From positions 124,001 through 188,000 of the forward strand of contig NZ_QJSW01000004.1 of NCBI RefSeq assembly GCF_003217495.1: a DNA stretch of 64,000 nt, given 5' to 3'. The notes below the pieces were generated by a model. The model was not told the DNA's origin and made no database searches. It saw only the letters and a list, made by a program, of their open reading frames with translations. Shown piece by piece: positions 17,594 to 27,212 of the stretch. This DNA comes from Paenibacillus barcinonensis. Lineage in GTDB: Bacteria > Bacillota > Bacilli > Paenibacillales > Paenibacillaceae. The first letter of the stretch is position 1; each line of letters opens with the position of its first letter. The position numbers and the translations under genes were made by a program.

Positions 17594-18559
17594 ATGCAAC
17601 CAACAGCAGAGGCAAATGTAACGATGACCGAAAAGCGCAAGACCTCGTCAGGGCTGAAGAAAAGGCTGATTGAGAACAAATTGCTTTACATCATGCTGGC
17701 TCCATGTCTACTGTTTTTCATCTTGTTTTCCTATCTTCCCATGGCGGGGCTGGTAATGGCCTTTAAGGAGTTCAAGTTTAATGAGGGCATGTTCGGCGGG
17801 CCGTGGGTGGGGCTTCGTTACTTCAAGTTATTTTTCTCATATCCGGAGGCAGGGCAGTTAATATGGAACACGTTTATGGTGGGCTTTATCAAAATTGTGC
17901 TGTATTTCCCGTTTCCGATCATTCTGGCTATCATGCTGCATGAGCTCCGTTCCAAACGTTTCAAGTCGGTTACGCAAACGATCTCTTATCTCCCGTACTT
18001 TCTTTCCTGGGTGGTGGTCGTTGCGTTCACCAATAAAGTGCTTGCGCCCGACAGTGGCATATTTAATCAGCTCATTGCAGCGTTGGGAGGTGATGGAGGG
18101 ACCTTTTATTTAATGGAAGGCAAGTATTTTTACCCGATTATGTTTCTGACACACCTTTGGAAAAATATTGGATGGGGATCAATTGTGTATTTGGCAGCCA
18201 TTGCTGGCATTGATCCAACGTTGTACGAAGCGGCCGAGATGGATGGAGCCAGTAAATGGAGAAAAATATGGCACATCACACTCACTGGTATCCGCCCTGC
18301 GGTTGGCGTACTTTTTATTCTGGAGATTGGCAGTTTGTTATCAACGGGATATGAGCAGAACTTCCTGTTACGCACTGCAGGCAATGCGGAATATGCGGAT
18401 ATTCTGGATACGTACGTACTCCGAGTGGGTATGATGCAGGGGCAATACGGGTACGCGTCAGCGGTTGGATTGTTGCAAGGTATCGTAGGGCTCATTCTAG
18501 TTATTACGGTGAACAAGCTCGTTCGTAAATACAGCCAGAATGAAGCCAGCTTATGGTAA
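17594..18559 (+). CDS. ABC sugar transporter permease (LplB-type)
   Basis: The 321-residue protein is a binding-protein-dependent ABC permease with about six helices, starting with YIMLAPCLLFFILFSYLPMA. The EAA loop that contacts the ATPase is EAAEMDGASKWRKIWHITL. It resembles LplB-type permeases common in Paenibacillus. It pairs with the permease at 20405 and the lipoprotein between them. ATG 17594 is used; GGGG lies about 12 bases upstream, so a downstream ATG at 17624 is possible. No ATPase is encoded nearby; a shared MsmX-like ATPase is likely supplied from elsewhere. Confidence 0.9.
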   Translation: MQPTAEANVTMTEKRKTSSGLKKRLIENKLLYIMLAPCLLFFILFSYLPMAGLVMAFKEFKFNEGMFGGPWVGLRYFKLFFSYPEAGQLIWNTFMVGFIKIVLYFPFPIILAIMLHELRSKRFKSVTQTISYLPYFLSWVVVVAFTNKVLAPDSGIFNQLIAALGGDGGTFYLMEGKYFYPIMFLTHLWKNIGWGSIVYLAAIAGIDPTLYEAAEMDGASKWRKIWHITLTGIRPAVGVLFILEIGSLLSTGYEQNFLLRTAGNAEYADILDTYVLRVGMMQGQYGYASAVGLLQGIVGLILVITVNKLVRKYSQNEASLW

Positions 18560-18591
18560 GGACGAAAATTCGCGAAAATGGAGTGGTATCC

Positions 18592-20322
18592 ATGAAAATG
18601 ACGAAGAAATTCGGTTCACTCGCAATTGGGTTCGTTCTCTGTTTTGTTGTTGTGTTAGGTGGTTGTTCTTCCAGCGATAGCAGTAAAGATCCTGCAAGCG
18701 AGGTGGCAGCGGATGGCCGCAAAGCCGGGGAGAATGGATTTATTGCCAATCGTGATCTGAAGGGCCGAATATTTCTGGAAAATGACGGGGCACAGCTTCC
18801 AGCCGATCAGACCGGTAACCCGGTTGCGCTGAAAATTAAAGAAAAAACAGGCATGACGCTGGACTGGCAGTCTACAGGTGCTACAGATGGTTTACAGGAG
18901 CTGACCGTTACGCTGGCAACTGGAGATTTGCCGGATGTGATCGAAGCGTACCTCGATCATGGGGGTCGCCCGGAAATGGCAGTGCTGCTGAAAGGCGCGA
19001 GGGAAGGTTTGTTCACGGACCTGCGGCCTTATCTGGAAAAAACGAAAGTGCTCAAAAAATATTTAGACCCCAATTTTCTGCCAAGAGATACCCGGGAAAA
19101 TGTCATGTTCCGGCCTGAATTTGATGGCAAAGTGTATTTCATTCATATGAATATCCCGGCTGAAGATACGACGGACGCAGATCGGTACCACTATCGTGCA
19201 GGCATGTGGATTCGCGCGGATATTGCGGAGGCGCTCAAGGTTGATCCGAGCAAAATTCGGACAGAGGATGAATTATATCAGCTTGCCGTTCGCATCAAAC
19301 AAGGCAACTTCAAGGATAACAACGGCAAGCCAATTACACCGATCGGTCCGCGCAAATGGGGCGGTGATATCGTCAGCACACTTTTCAAAAATGATGATTT
19401 CGGTAACGGAACACGTTTCGATGTAGACAAGGACGGGAAGGTCAAACATGTAGCGGAAACGGATTATGCACTCAAGCAGGTTGAATTTGTACAAAAGCTG
19501 CTGAAGGAAGGCTTGCTGGATAAGGAAGCTTTCAGCATGGACGGCGTACGTGCAGAGGAAGGCATGAACAACGGCTCGTACGGCATCATTTCTTACGCCA
19601 ACATTGCGCTGGATTCACTCGCGTTATACGAGAAGGTGAAGTATTTGCCGATGGATCAGCTGGAGAATTACAAGGGCGAAACGGCTATCTATGAAAAAGA
19701 AAAATCGGGCAGCCAGGTATGGGCTATTCCGGCAACTACTGAAAATCCGGAGCAGATCGTACAGTTTGCCGATTATCTGGCTTCCAAGGAGGGCAAAGCC
19801 CTCTGGCAATACGGGATCGAGGGTCAGGACTACAGCGTGAAGGATGGCAAGTATATCTACAGTAACGATGTTGTGCAGATGATGACCCGCTCGCCTGAGA
19901 AGGTGAAGGATGTCATTCCAACCTTCTGGGGTGGACTGCTGGGGAGAACGGATATGAATAATGTAAAAGATTTCGGTGAGCTCGTGCTGGGTCAGAACTC
20001 GCAGCCGGACAAGTTCAAGCTGATGTTTGAGCTGATGAACTACGGCAATCCAACGTACAAATATTGGGATGGATACTCAGCCATTTCCTACCTCTCAGAG
20101 GTGCCAGAGATCGAGGCGGGTCTGAAGCCGGTGCTGGATACCTACAAGGATGTACTGGTGAAATCGTTCTACGCCCCTTCACTGGATGAGGCAAAGAAAT
20201 ATCTGGATGAGTACAGGCAGCAGCTCAAGAGTGCTGGTGTAGAGCAGTTCGAGCAATATTTGCAGGAGAAATATGATAAAGATCCAGGCTCGGTTGTCTT
20301 TTATATGGACGCAACATTCTAG
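18592..20322 (+). CDS. ABC transporter sugar-binding lipoprotein
   Basis: This large extracellular solute-binding lipoprotein (576 residues) has a lipobox LGGC with the lipidated Cys25 after a hydrophobic signal. It is of the LplA/YtcQ size class (500-580 residues) that delivers oligosaccharides to two-permease ABC importers. ATG 18592 follows GGAG. The frame extends upstream to 18553, overlapping the permease end, but would bury the signal peptide. A small terminator-like hairpin follows before the second permease, which would keep lipoprotein levels above permease levels (inference). Confidence 0.9.
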   Translation: MKMTKKFGSLAIGFVLCFVVVLGGCSSSDSSKDPASEVAADGRKAGENGFIANRDLKGRIFLENDGAQLPADQTGNPVALKIKEKTGMTLDWQSTGATDGLQELTVTLATGDLPDVIEAYLDHGGRPEMAVLLKGAREGLFTDLRPYLEKTKVLKKYLDPNFLPRDTRENVMFRPEFDGKVYFIHMNIPAEDTTDADRYHYRAGMWIRADIAEALKVDPSKIRTEDELYQLAVRIKQGNFKDNNGKPITPIGPRKWGGDIVSTLFKNDDFGNGTRFDVDKDGKVKHVAETDYALKQVEFVQKLLKEGLLDKEAFSMDGVRAEEGMNNGSYGIISYANIALDSLALYEKVKYLPMDQLENYKGETAIYEKEKSGSQVWAIPATTENPEQIVQFADYLASKEGKALWQYGIEGQDYSVKDGKYIYSNDVVQMMTRSPEKVKDVIPTFWGGLLGRTDMNNVKDFGELVLGQNSQPDKFKLMFELMNYGNPTYKYWDGYSAISYLSEVPEIEAGLKPVLDTYKDVLVKSFYAPSLDEAKKYLDEYRQQLKSAGVEQFEQYLQEKYDKDPGSVVFYMDATF

Positions 20323-20352
20323 GACGATATACGACGGATCAACAGGGCAGAG

Positions 20353-20374
20353 GGCCTGCATAGTCAGGCCTTTT
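20353..20374 (+). terminator. Weak intra-operon terminator or attenuator
   Basis: GGCCTG (20353-20358) and CAGGCC (20365-20370) form a 6-bp GC-rich stem around a 6-base loop, then TTTT. It is located between lipoprotein and permease genes in one operon, so partial read-through is expected. Confidence 0.6.
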
Positions 20375-20404
20375 CCCTAAACTGTAATCCTGGAGGTATG
20401 GAGC

Positions 20405-21304
20405 ATGAATCAGACATTAGGTAAAATGCCTGTCGGGGAGAAAATCGCTGCCGTGTTTAATGTTGTTATTCTGACGGTATTAAGCCTGTCCATTATTTTG
20501 CCTTTTCTGAATGTACTGGCACTTTCCTTCAACGATGGCAAGGATGCCTCTCTTGGCGGAATCACGTTCTGGCCACGGGAGTTCAGTCTGGCGAATTATG
20601 CCGAGGTGTTCAGCAATCCCGACATTCTGAGCGGCCTGAAGATCACACTGTTTCGCACCATTGTTGGCACGCTGCTCAGTGTATTGCTTACCGCCATGGC
20701 GGCTTATGCGTTGAAGAAAAAGGATCTGCCCGGGCGTAATGTGTTTACGCTGCTGATTGTGTTCACAATGCTGTTTAATGGCGGACTTGTACCATATTAT
20801 ATGGTGCTCAAGACGTTACATTTAACGAACAGCATCTGGGTGTTTATCATTCCAACCTTATATAGTGCCTGGAATATTATTTTGATTCGCACTTTTTTTC
20901 AATCCATTGACGGAAGCCTGGAAGAGTCGGCCAAGATCGACGGTGCGAATGATTTTCAGATATTGTTCCGCCTCATTATGCCGTTAAGTCTGCCTGTGCT
21001 CTCCGTAATCTGCCTGTTTAATGCGGTGATGCACTGGAATGACTGGTTTTCGGGTGTGTTCTATGTGAACAAGGAAACACTGCGGCCGCTGCAAACGATT
21101 CTGCAACAGATGCTCACCTCTGCTGAGGCCATGCGCAAAAATCTGTCCATGAATCTCGGCGCAGCCGATCCCCGGTTGTCTGTAACTGGAGAATCAATGA
21201 AAATGGCAACAGTTATGGTCTCTGTGCTTCCAATCGCGTGTATCTATCCATTCATTCAGAAGTATTTTGTACAGGGAATCATGATTGGTTCAGTGAAGGG
21301 TTGA
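20405..21304 (+). CDS. ABC sugar transporter permease (YtcP/LplC-type)
   Basis: The protein has 299 residues and about six helices. The EAA loop appears as ESAKIDGANDFQILFRLIMPL, and the end (YPFIQKYFVQGIMIGSVKG) is characteristic of the carbohydrate permease CUT1/LplC type. TGGAGGTATGGAGC precedes the ATG. It forms the membrane channel with the 17594 permease. It is followed after 36 bases by the PfkB kinase gene on the same strand, so likely co-transcribed. Confidence 0.9.
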   Translation: MNQTLGKMPVGEKIAAVFNVVILTVLSLSIILPFLNVLALSFNDGKDASLGGITFWPREFSLANYAEVFSNPDILSGLKITLFRTIVGTLLSVLLTAMAAYALKKKDLPGRNVFTLLIVFTMLFNGGLVPYYMVLKTLHLTNSIWVFIIPTLYSAWNIILIRTFFQSIDGSLEESAKIDGANDFQILFRLIMPLSLPVLSVICLFNAVMHWNDWFSGVFYVNKETLRPLQTILQQMLTSAEAMRKNLSMNLGAADPRLSVTGESMKMATVMVSVLPIACIYPFIQKYFVQGIMIGSVKG

Positions 21305-21340
21305 TCAACCCATACAGTAACGGAAAAAGAGGGATGGCCT

Positions 21341-22300
21341 GTGAAACCATACGATGTCGTCGCAATCGGAGATGTCAATATTGATCTGATCGTCGCTGGA
21401 CGTTACGAGCTTCCGCTGCCGGGGCAAGAAGTGATTGCGGATAATATGTTTGTTCATATTGGCGGAGGCGCAGCGTTGTTTACGATGGCTCTGGCGAAGC
21501 TGGGGCTGAAAATTTCCTTCAACGGTATACTGGGTGAGGATTATTATGGCAGTTATATTTTGGAGCATTTCGGAGAACTGGCTGTAGATACCTCGCATAT
21601 GAAAATCAGTTCGTCAAGCAACACCGGCATTACCATCGCTATTCACCCGGACAGGGATCGTTCTTTCATAACCTATACGGGTTCTAATGAAGAACTGAAG
21701 CTGTCGCAGCTGGAGGAGGACAGTCTCGCCCAAGGCCGTCATATTCATCTGACCGGATATAAGGGACGACGCAATCATGCTGAATTTATGACGCTGATCC
21801 AGCGGGTGAAATCTCACGGAGCAACGATATCCTGTGACGTGGGCTGGGATGATACTGGCGAGTGGTACGAGGGTGTATTTGAAATTATGAGTCATGTGGA
21901 TGTATTTTTCCTGAACGAGAGTGAGGCGTTGCAATATACCGCATGTTCAACGATGGAGCAGAGTATGGAACGCCTGTCCAGGGCAGGCAAACATATCGTT
22001 TGTAAAATGGGACCCCATGGTGCTGTTGCTATGATTGATGGTGTGCGTACCTATCGTTCCGGTTATGCAGTGCAGGCCCTGGACACGACAGGAGCTGGAG
22101 ATAGCTTCAATGCCGGGTATATTTATGGATATCTGAAGGGCATGGACACAGGTCAATCGCTGGAATACGGCAATGCCTGTGGTGCCATGTCGGTCACAGC
22201 TTACGGCGGGAACAGCGGTATTCCCGATAAAGCAGAACTGGAGCATTTTATGCAGGAAAGGTCATCATCCATAACGGATCATTGGGGGATTACACTATGA
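21341..22300 (+). CDS. PfkB-family carbohydrate kinase
   Basis: This 319-residue ribokinase-like kinase has the N-terminal PfkB start DVVAIGDVNIDLIVAGR, the substrate loop GGGAALFTMALAKLG, and the C-terminal signature DTTGAGDSFNAGYIYGY whose Asp is the catalytic base. It starts at GTG 21341 after GAGGGATGG. The stop codon overlaps the GH4 start in an ATGA arrangement, indicating translational coupling. The substrate is unknown: it could phosphorylate a released hexose or, more speculatively, the imported glycoside before GH4 acts on it. Confidence 0.88.
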   Translation: MKPYDVVAIGDVNIDLIVAGRYELPLPGQEVIADNMFVHIGGGAALFTMALAKLGLKISFNGILGEDYYGSYILEHFGELAVDTSHMKISSSSNTGITIAIHPDRDRSFITYTGSNEELKLSQLEEDSLAQGRHIHLTGYKGRRNHAEFMTLIQRVKSHGATISCDVGWDDTGEWYEGVFEIMSHVDVFFLNESEALQYTACSTMEQSMERLSRAGKHIVCKMGPHGAVAMIDGVRTYRSGYAVQALDTTGAGDSFNAGYIYGYLKGMDTGQSLEYGNACGAMSVTAYGGNSGIPDKAELEHFMQERSSSITDHWGITL

Positions 22301-23658
22301 AGCTTGCATTGATTGGCGGAGGCGGCGTTCGTGCCGTATTATTTACCCATAGTTTGACGCTCAAAGCGGCATCACTCGGCATCACCAGACTTGTGCTTCA
22401 TGATAACGATGAGCATCAGCTACACATCATTCGCCAGTTATGCCAGGCGGTGATTGACCGCAATGGTGTACGTCTGGAGTTAAGCTATACCACGGATCGT
22501 GTTGAGGCCATTCGTGGTGCAGATTTGATTGTGACGACGATAAGAGTAGGCAAGGAAATCTCACGTTACACGGATGAGCGGATTGCGCTGGAGCATGGCG
22601 TGATTGGTCAGGAGACGACGGGGCCAGCAGGCTTTTCCATGGCTATTCGTACGATTCCGGTGCTGCTGGAGTACTGTGAACTGGCTCAGGAGCTTGCACC
22701 GAATGCATGGATATTCAATTTTTCCAATCCGTCCGGTCTGGTGACACAGGCTCTGCGTAGTGCGGGATATGACCGTGTGATCGGCATATGTGACACTCCC
22801 AGCCATACGAAGCTTCGGATGGAGCACGCACTGGGGCTTCAGGAGGGGGAACTCGATGTAAAATTATTCGGGCTGAATCATCTATCCTGGTTTAATCATG
22901 TTTCCTATCAAGGTCAGGATCTGTTAGACCGCTTGAAAAGTGATCCCGAACTGATCGCAGCCGTGTCCGAATTCCAGATGTTTGATCCCGACCTGCTGCG
23001 AGCACTGCCATACCTTCCGAACGAGTACCTGTACTATTACTACCACCGTGAGAAGGCGCTGGAAAATATACTGAATTCGGATATGACGCGTGGTGAGATG
23101 ATCGCGCTGAACAATAAAGAAATGCTGGCTCGGCTTGAATCCATGGATATTGAAAATAACCCGGAGGAAGCGATCCAGACCTATCTGTACTATACACAAA
23201 AAAGGGAAGTCTCCTACATGGCCATCGAAACGGCCGCAGCCGCCAAAGAGATGCCAACGACGCTGGAATTACCCGAATCGCTCGGGTATGCGGGGGTCAT
23301 GCTGGATTTTGTAGAGTCTATTCAATCCGGGAAGACGAATCGCATGGTGCTGTCCGTGCCGAACGAAGGCAGCATTCCCGGCTTTGAGCATGACGATGTG
23401 GTGGAGGTGACCTGTGAAATTAGCGCCGATGGCCCAAGACCTATCCCTGTATCCGAAGTGCCGGAGGATATGTATCTGCTCATGAAGGGAGTAAAGCGCT
23501 TCGAACGATTAACGGTGGATGCGGTTCGGGAGAAGTCGATTGATCTGGCGGTGGAAGCGCTGATGGTACATCCGCTTGTGGGGTCTTACTCCATTGCCAA
23601 AAGTCTGGTACATGCATATATCAAAGCTTATCCTGAATATTTGTCGGACTGGAGGTAG
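22297..23658 (+). CDS. GH4 family glycosidase (NAD+/metal-dependent)
   Basis: The 453-residue enzyme belongs to glycoside hydrolase family 4, which cleaves by transient oxidation at C3 using NAD+ and Mn2+. It begins with a dinucleotide-binding fold (MKLALIGGGGVRAVLF) and carries FNFSNPSGLVT, the metal-binding cysteine in IGICDTP, and GLNHLSWF. The residues after the cysteine (CDTP) differ from CNVP of 6-phospho-beta-glucosidases and CHxx of alpha-galactosidases. As I recall, CDMP occurs in 6-phospho-alpha-glucosidases, so a phosphorylated alpha-glycoside is possible. ATG 22297 overlaps the kinase stop; GGGGGA precedes it. GH38 follows 6 bases later. Confidence 0.86.
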   Translation: MKLALIGGGGVRAVLFTHSLTLKAASLGITRLVLHDNDEHQLHIIRQLCQAVIDRNGVRLELSYTTDRVEAIRGADLIVTTIRVGKEISRYTDERIALEHGVIGQETTGPAGFSMAIRTIPVLLEYCELAQELAPNAWIFNFSNPSGLVTQALRSAGYDRVIGICDTPSHTKLRMEHALGLQEGELDVKLFGLNHLSWFNHVSYQGQDLLDRLKSDPELIAAVSEFQMFDPDLLRALPYLPNEYLYYYYHREKALENILNSDMTRGEMIALNNKEMLARLESMDIENNPEEAIQTYLYYTQKREVSYMAIETAAAAKEMPTTLELPESLGYAGVMLDFVESIQSGKTNRMVLSVPNEGSIPGFEHDDVVEVTCEISADGPRPIPVSEVPEDMYLLMKGVKRFERLTVDAVREKSIDLAVEALMVHPLVGSYSIAKSLVHAYIKAYPEYLSDWR

Positions 23659-23664
23659 TTTCTT

Positions 23665-26600
23665 ATGTTTTTTGCGATGCAAAAGTTTGAGAAACGGATC
23701 GCCGAGCTGGAAGGCTTGCGTTACCGTGATGCCAGAACAATCGGCCCATATGTTGCAGTAGAGGACCCGGAAGGTATCATTGGTGCGAAACCTTATGAGA
23801 AGCCGTCCGAGGTGGAAGGGGCCAGAGCAATGCAGATTGGTGACGTCTGGAAGGGGCGTGACCGATATATCTGGCTGAAGGCTCAGGTAGACATTCCACA
23901 GGAATGGCAAGGCAAGCAGGTGCTGGGGCGATTTGACTTCGGCACAACCGAAGGTGGCAATAATGGCGGGTTTGAATCGCTCTGTTATGTAGATGGTGTT
24001 GCTTATCAGGGTGTGGATTCCAATCATATGGAGGTTTTTCTGCCCAAGGAGGCGGCTGGTCGCACGGTACGGCTTGATTTTCGCTTGTGGTCTGGTCTGG
24101 AGGGCGGTGGCAAACCGCGTGAGCTTACACATACGATTCGGATGTCAGAGCTGTGCTGGCTGGATGAACCGGCAGATGATCTGTATTACACGTCCAGGGC
24201 AGCACTTGAAGCGATGCAATGTCTTGATGAAAAGCAGCCTGAGCGGCTGCTGCTTACGCAAGCGCTGGATCGAAGTCTTTTCCTGATTGACTGGTCCGAT
24301 CCGGGCTCGCACATGTTCTATGCTTCGCTGGGTGAAGCTCTGCGGAAGCTGAACGATGAACTGGCCGATGTGAAGCCGAAGCATCCGGTCACCGTGACCT
24401 GTATCGGACACACACATATTGATGTGGCCTGGCTCTGGCGACTGAAGCATACGCGTGAGAAGTCGGCCCGCTCGTTCTCAACGGTGCTTCGTTTGATGGA
24501 GAAGTTCCCGGACTATACTTTTTTGCAAACACAGCCACAGCTGTATGAATACATGAAGCAGGATTACCCGGAGTTGTACGAACAGATCAAGCAGCGTATT
24601 GCGGAAGGACGCTGGGAAGCGGGCGGCGGGATGTGGGTGGAAGCCGACTGTAATCTGACCAGTGGGGAATCACTGGTGCGTCAGCTGTTGTTTGGAACAC
24701 GTTTCTTTCAGCAGGAATTTGGTGTAGAGAGTCGTTATCTCTGGTTACCGGACGTGTTCGGATATAGCTGGGCGTTGCCGCAGATTTTGCAAAAGTCGGG
24801 CTTCGATACATTTATGACCACAAAGATTAGCTGGAACCAGTTCAATCCGATGCCGCATGATACGTTTAAGTGGCGGGGGATGGACGGAACGGAGGTACTG
24901 ACCCATTTTATTACAACACCGGATGACTGGGAGGAGGCCAATTCCTTCTTTTACACCTACAACGGGTTGGTTGAAGCGAAGACGGTAAAAGGGAGCTGGC
25001 AAGCTTACCGGGACCTGGATGTGAATCAGGAATTGCTGCTGTCGTATGGCTACGGGGATGGTGGCGGTGGAGTTAACCGCGAGATGCTGGAGCAGCGTCG
25101 CCGTCTGGATCGGATGCCGGGTATGCCTAATGTACAGACAGGGCGAGCTGATGCTTATTTTGAACGTTTGGGTCGTACATTCGAGCATACGGATCGTTAT
25201 GTGCATACATGGGATGGGGAGCTCTATCTGGAGTATCACCGTGGAACGTACACCAGTCAGGCTTACAACAAACGGATGAACCGCAAGCTGGAGCTGCTGT
25301 ATCGCGAGACGGAATGGATCGCTGTACTGGCTGGTGTGCAGGACAAGAGCTGGCAAGCATATGATCAGTCGCTGCTGAACGAGGGCTGGAAAATTTTGCT
25401 GCGCAATCAGTTCCATGATATTATTCCTGGTTCATCCATTCGGGAAGTGTATGAGGACAGCACTGTAGAATACGCAGAAGCCGAGGCGATTGCGCGCAAG
25501 GTTTGGTCACGGCAAATCAATGAGCTGCAACAGGAGGCGGAGCTTAGTGAGGACGGCAGAGCTCATAATGCAGCAAACTTCAATGACAAAGCAGAGGAGC
25601 AAGCAGAAGAGCAGGCAGAAGAGCAGGCGCATGACAGAGTCGATGACAGGGCTGAGGGGACGTACAACGAAATTGCGGACAGACATAGTCACAGTGACAG
25701 CGGCACAATCACAGTGGTCAATAGCTCATCCTGGGCTTTGAAGGAGCCTGTGCGCATGGCGGCAGCGTTGCTGCCAGAACAGGTGAGATGGACAACACTG
25801 GAGGGAGCGGTGCTTCCTGCCCAGCGGCTGGATGGGGAGTGGCTTGTCGGATCGGTAGAGGTGCCTGCACTTGGTATGGCTGCCATCTGTTACACAGCGG
25901 CGGATACGACGGCAGAAGCTCCGGTGAATGCTGTCTTTCAATATGAAGAGGGCAGACTGCTTACACCACATTATGAGATTTGCTGGAATGCGGAGGGGCA
26001 TCTGACGCAAATCTATGATCGGCACGTTCAACGCGAGGTGCTCGCACCGAGTAGCCGTGGCAATGTGCTGCAGATATTTGAAGACAAGCCGATGAACTTT
26101 GATGCGTGGGATATTGATATTTTTTATCAGGAAAAGATGCATGAAGTTCAACAATTGCTTTCAGTCGAACTGCTGCATTCAGGTGATGTGGCGGCAACGG
26201 TGGAATTCCGATGGGCCTACGGAAAATCGTCATTTACCCAGCGGATGAGTGTGTATGCGGAAGGACGACGGATTGATTTTGAGACAGAGGTAGATTGGCA
26301 GGAGCGGCAGAAGCTGCTCAAGGTGGCGTTTCCGGTACAGGTGCGTTCGACCGAGGCGACATATGATATCCAGTTTGGCAATGTCAAACGTGCAACACAC
26401 TGGAACACCAGCTGGGATTATGCACGGTTTGAGGTGGTGGGGCATCAGTGGGCGGATCTGTCGGAGCGAGGGTATGGTGTCAGTCTGCTGAATGATTGCA
26501 AATATGGTTATGACATCAAGGATCATGTGATGCGGTTGTCTTTGCTAAAAAGTGCGAACTATCCGAATGAGACAGCCGATCAGGGACAGCATCTGTTTAC

Positions 26601-26973
26601 GTATGCGCTGCTGCCACATGCGGGGGACTGGTATGAAGCGGGAACGGTACAGGAGGCATGGGCATTAAACAACCCGCCGGCAAGCTTCAATGGCAGTGTT
26701 GCGGGAGGAAGAGCGCTCTCGTTTATGCGGACGGATGCTGCACATGTGATGGTGGATGCGATCAAAAAAGCAGAGGACGACCACACCGTCATTGTCCGTT
26801 TACATGAGTATGCGGGCATTCGGACCAGAGTGAATTTGCAAAGCGATTATGATATTCTGTCCTGGGCGATGTGTGACATGATGGAGAAGCCGGTAGGTGA
26901 GATGCAGTCGTTGCCACTCTCCTTCGAGATTGCGCCTTATGAGATCATAACGTTACAACTCAGAATGTTCTGA
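23665..26973 (+). CDS. GH38 alpha-mannosidase
   Basis: The 1102-residue enzyme has GH38 alpha-mannosidase architecture: N-terminal beta domain (~1-240), catalytic domain (~243-515) and C-terminal beta domains. Zinc ligands are in GHTHIDVAWLW (His249, Asp253 region), and the nucleophile is Asp ~363 in WLPDVFGYSWALPQI. No signal peptide is seen, so it acts in the cytoplasm on imported oligosaccharides. An acidic repeat (AEEQ repeated, residues ~643-657) and a His/Asp-rich stretch form an unusual linker before TITVVNSSSW. It ends the island operon; a hairpin terminator follows. Confidence 0.92.
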   Translation: MFFAMQKFEKRIAELEGLRYRDARTIGPYVAVEDPEGIIGAKPYEKPSEVEGARAMQIGDVWKGRDRYIWLKAQVDIPQEWQGKQVLGRFDFGTTEGGNNGGFESLCYVDGVAYQGVDSNHMEVFLPKEAAGRTVRLDFRLWSGLEGGGKPRELTHTIRMSELCWLDEPADDLYYTSRAALEAMQCLDEKQPERLLLTQALDRSLFLIDWSDPGSHMFYASLGEALRKLNDELADVKPKHPVTVTCIGHTHIDVAWLWRLKHTREKSARSFSTVLRLMEKFPDYTFLQTQPQLYEYMKQDYPELYEQIKQRIAEGRWEAGGGMWVEADCNLTSGESLVRQLLFGTRFFQQEFGVESRYLWLPDVFGYSWALPQILQKSGFDTFMTTKISWNQFNPMPHDTFKWRGMDGTEVLTHFITTPDDWEEANSFFYTYNGLVEAKTVKGSWQAYRDLDVNQELLLSYGYGDGGGGVNREMLEQRRRLDRMPGMPNVQTGRADAYFERLGRTFEHTDRYVHTWDGELYLEYHRGTYTSQAYNKRMNRKLELLYRETEWIAVLAGVQDKSWQAYDQSLLNEGWKILLRNQFHDIIPGSSIREVYEDSTVEYAEAEAIARKVWSRQINELQQEAELSEDGRAHNAANFNDKAEEQAEEQAEEQAHDRVDDRAEGTYNEIADRHSHSDSGTITVVNSSSWALKEPVRMAAALLPEQVRWTTLEGAVLPAQRLDGEWLVGSVEVPALGMAAICYTAADTTAEAPVNAVFQYEEGRLLTPHYEICWNAEGHLTQIYDRHVQREVLAPSSRGNVLQIFEDKPMNFDAWDIDIFYQEKMHEVQQLLSVELLHSGDVAATVEFRWAYGKSSFTQRMSVYAEGRRIDFETEVDWQERQKLLKVAFPVQVRSTEATYDIQFGNVKRATHWNTSWDYARFEVVGHQWADLSERGYGVSLLNDCKYGYDIKDHVMRLSLLKSANYPNETADQGQHLFTYALLPHAGDWYEAGTVQEAWALNNPPASFNGSVAGGRALSFMRTDAAHVMVDAIKKAEDDHTVIVRLHEYAGIRTRVNLQSDYDILSWAMCDMMEKPVGEMQSLPLSFEIAPYEIITLQLRMF

Positions 26974-27002
26974 ACTGTTCGCAGAGGGCAGATCCAGTAT
27001 TT

Positions 27003-27038
27003 GAACCGATGACGGGAAGCACCGTTGTCGGTTCTTTG
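27003..27038 (+). terminator. Terminator of the glycoside island
   Basis: GAACCGATGACGG (27003-27015) pairs with CCGTTGTCGGTTC (27022-27034) over 13 positions including two G-U pairs, followed by a short TTT. The weak T-run lowers confidence. The rest of the gap to 27212 shows a TATAAT near 27084 without a clear -35 box. Confidence 0.6.
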
Positions 27039-27212
27039 TATTCAGATTTACTGCGATTGCTTCAGAGTTCATGGTACACTGGTTATAATTATATAGAGCT
27101 GTATACATCTGGTTATAACATGGACATCAGGCTTCAGGCATACAATTCAATTAAACCTTCTGGGATTGTGGGCGTGAGGGTTAATCCTAGTCGATTGATA
27201 AGGAGGAAAGCC

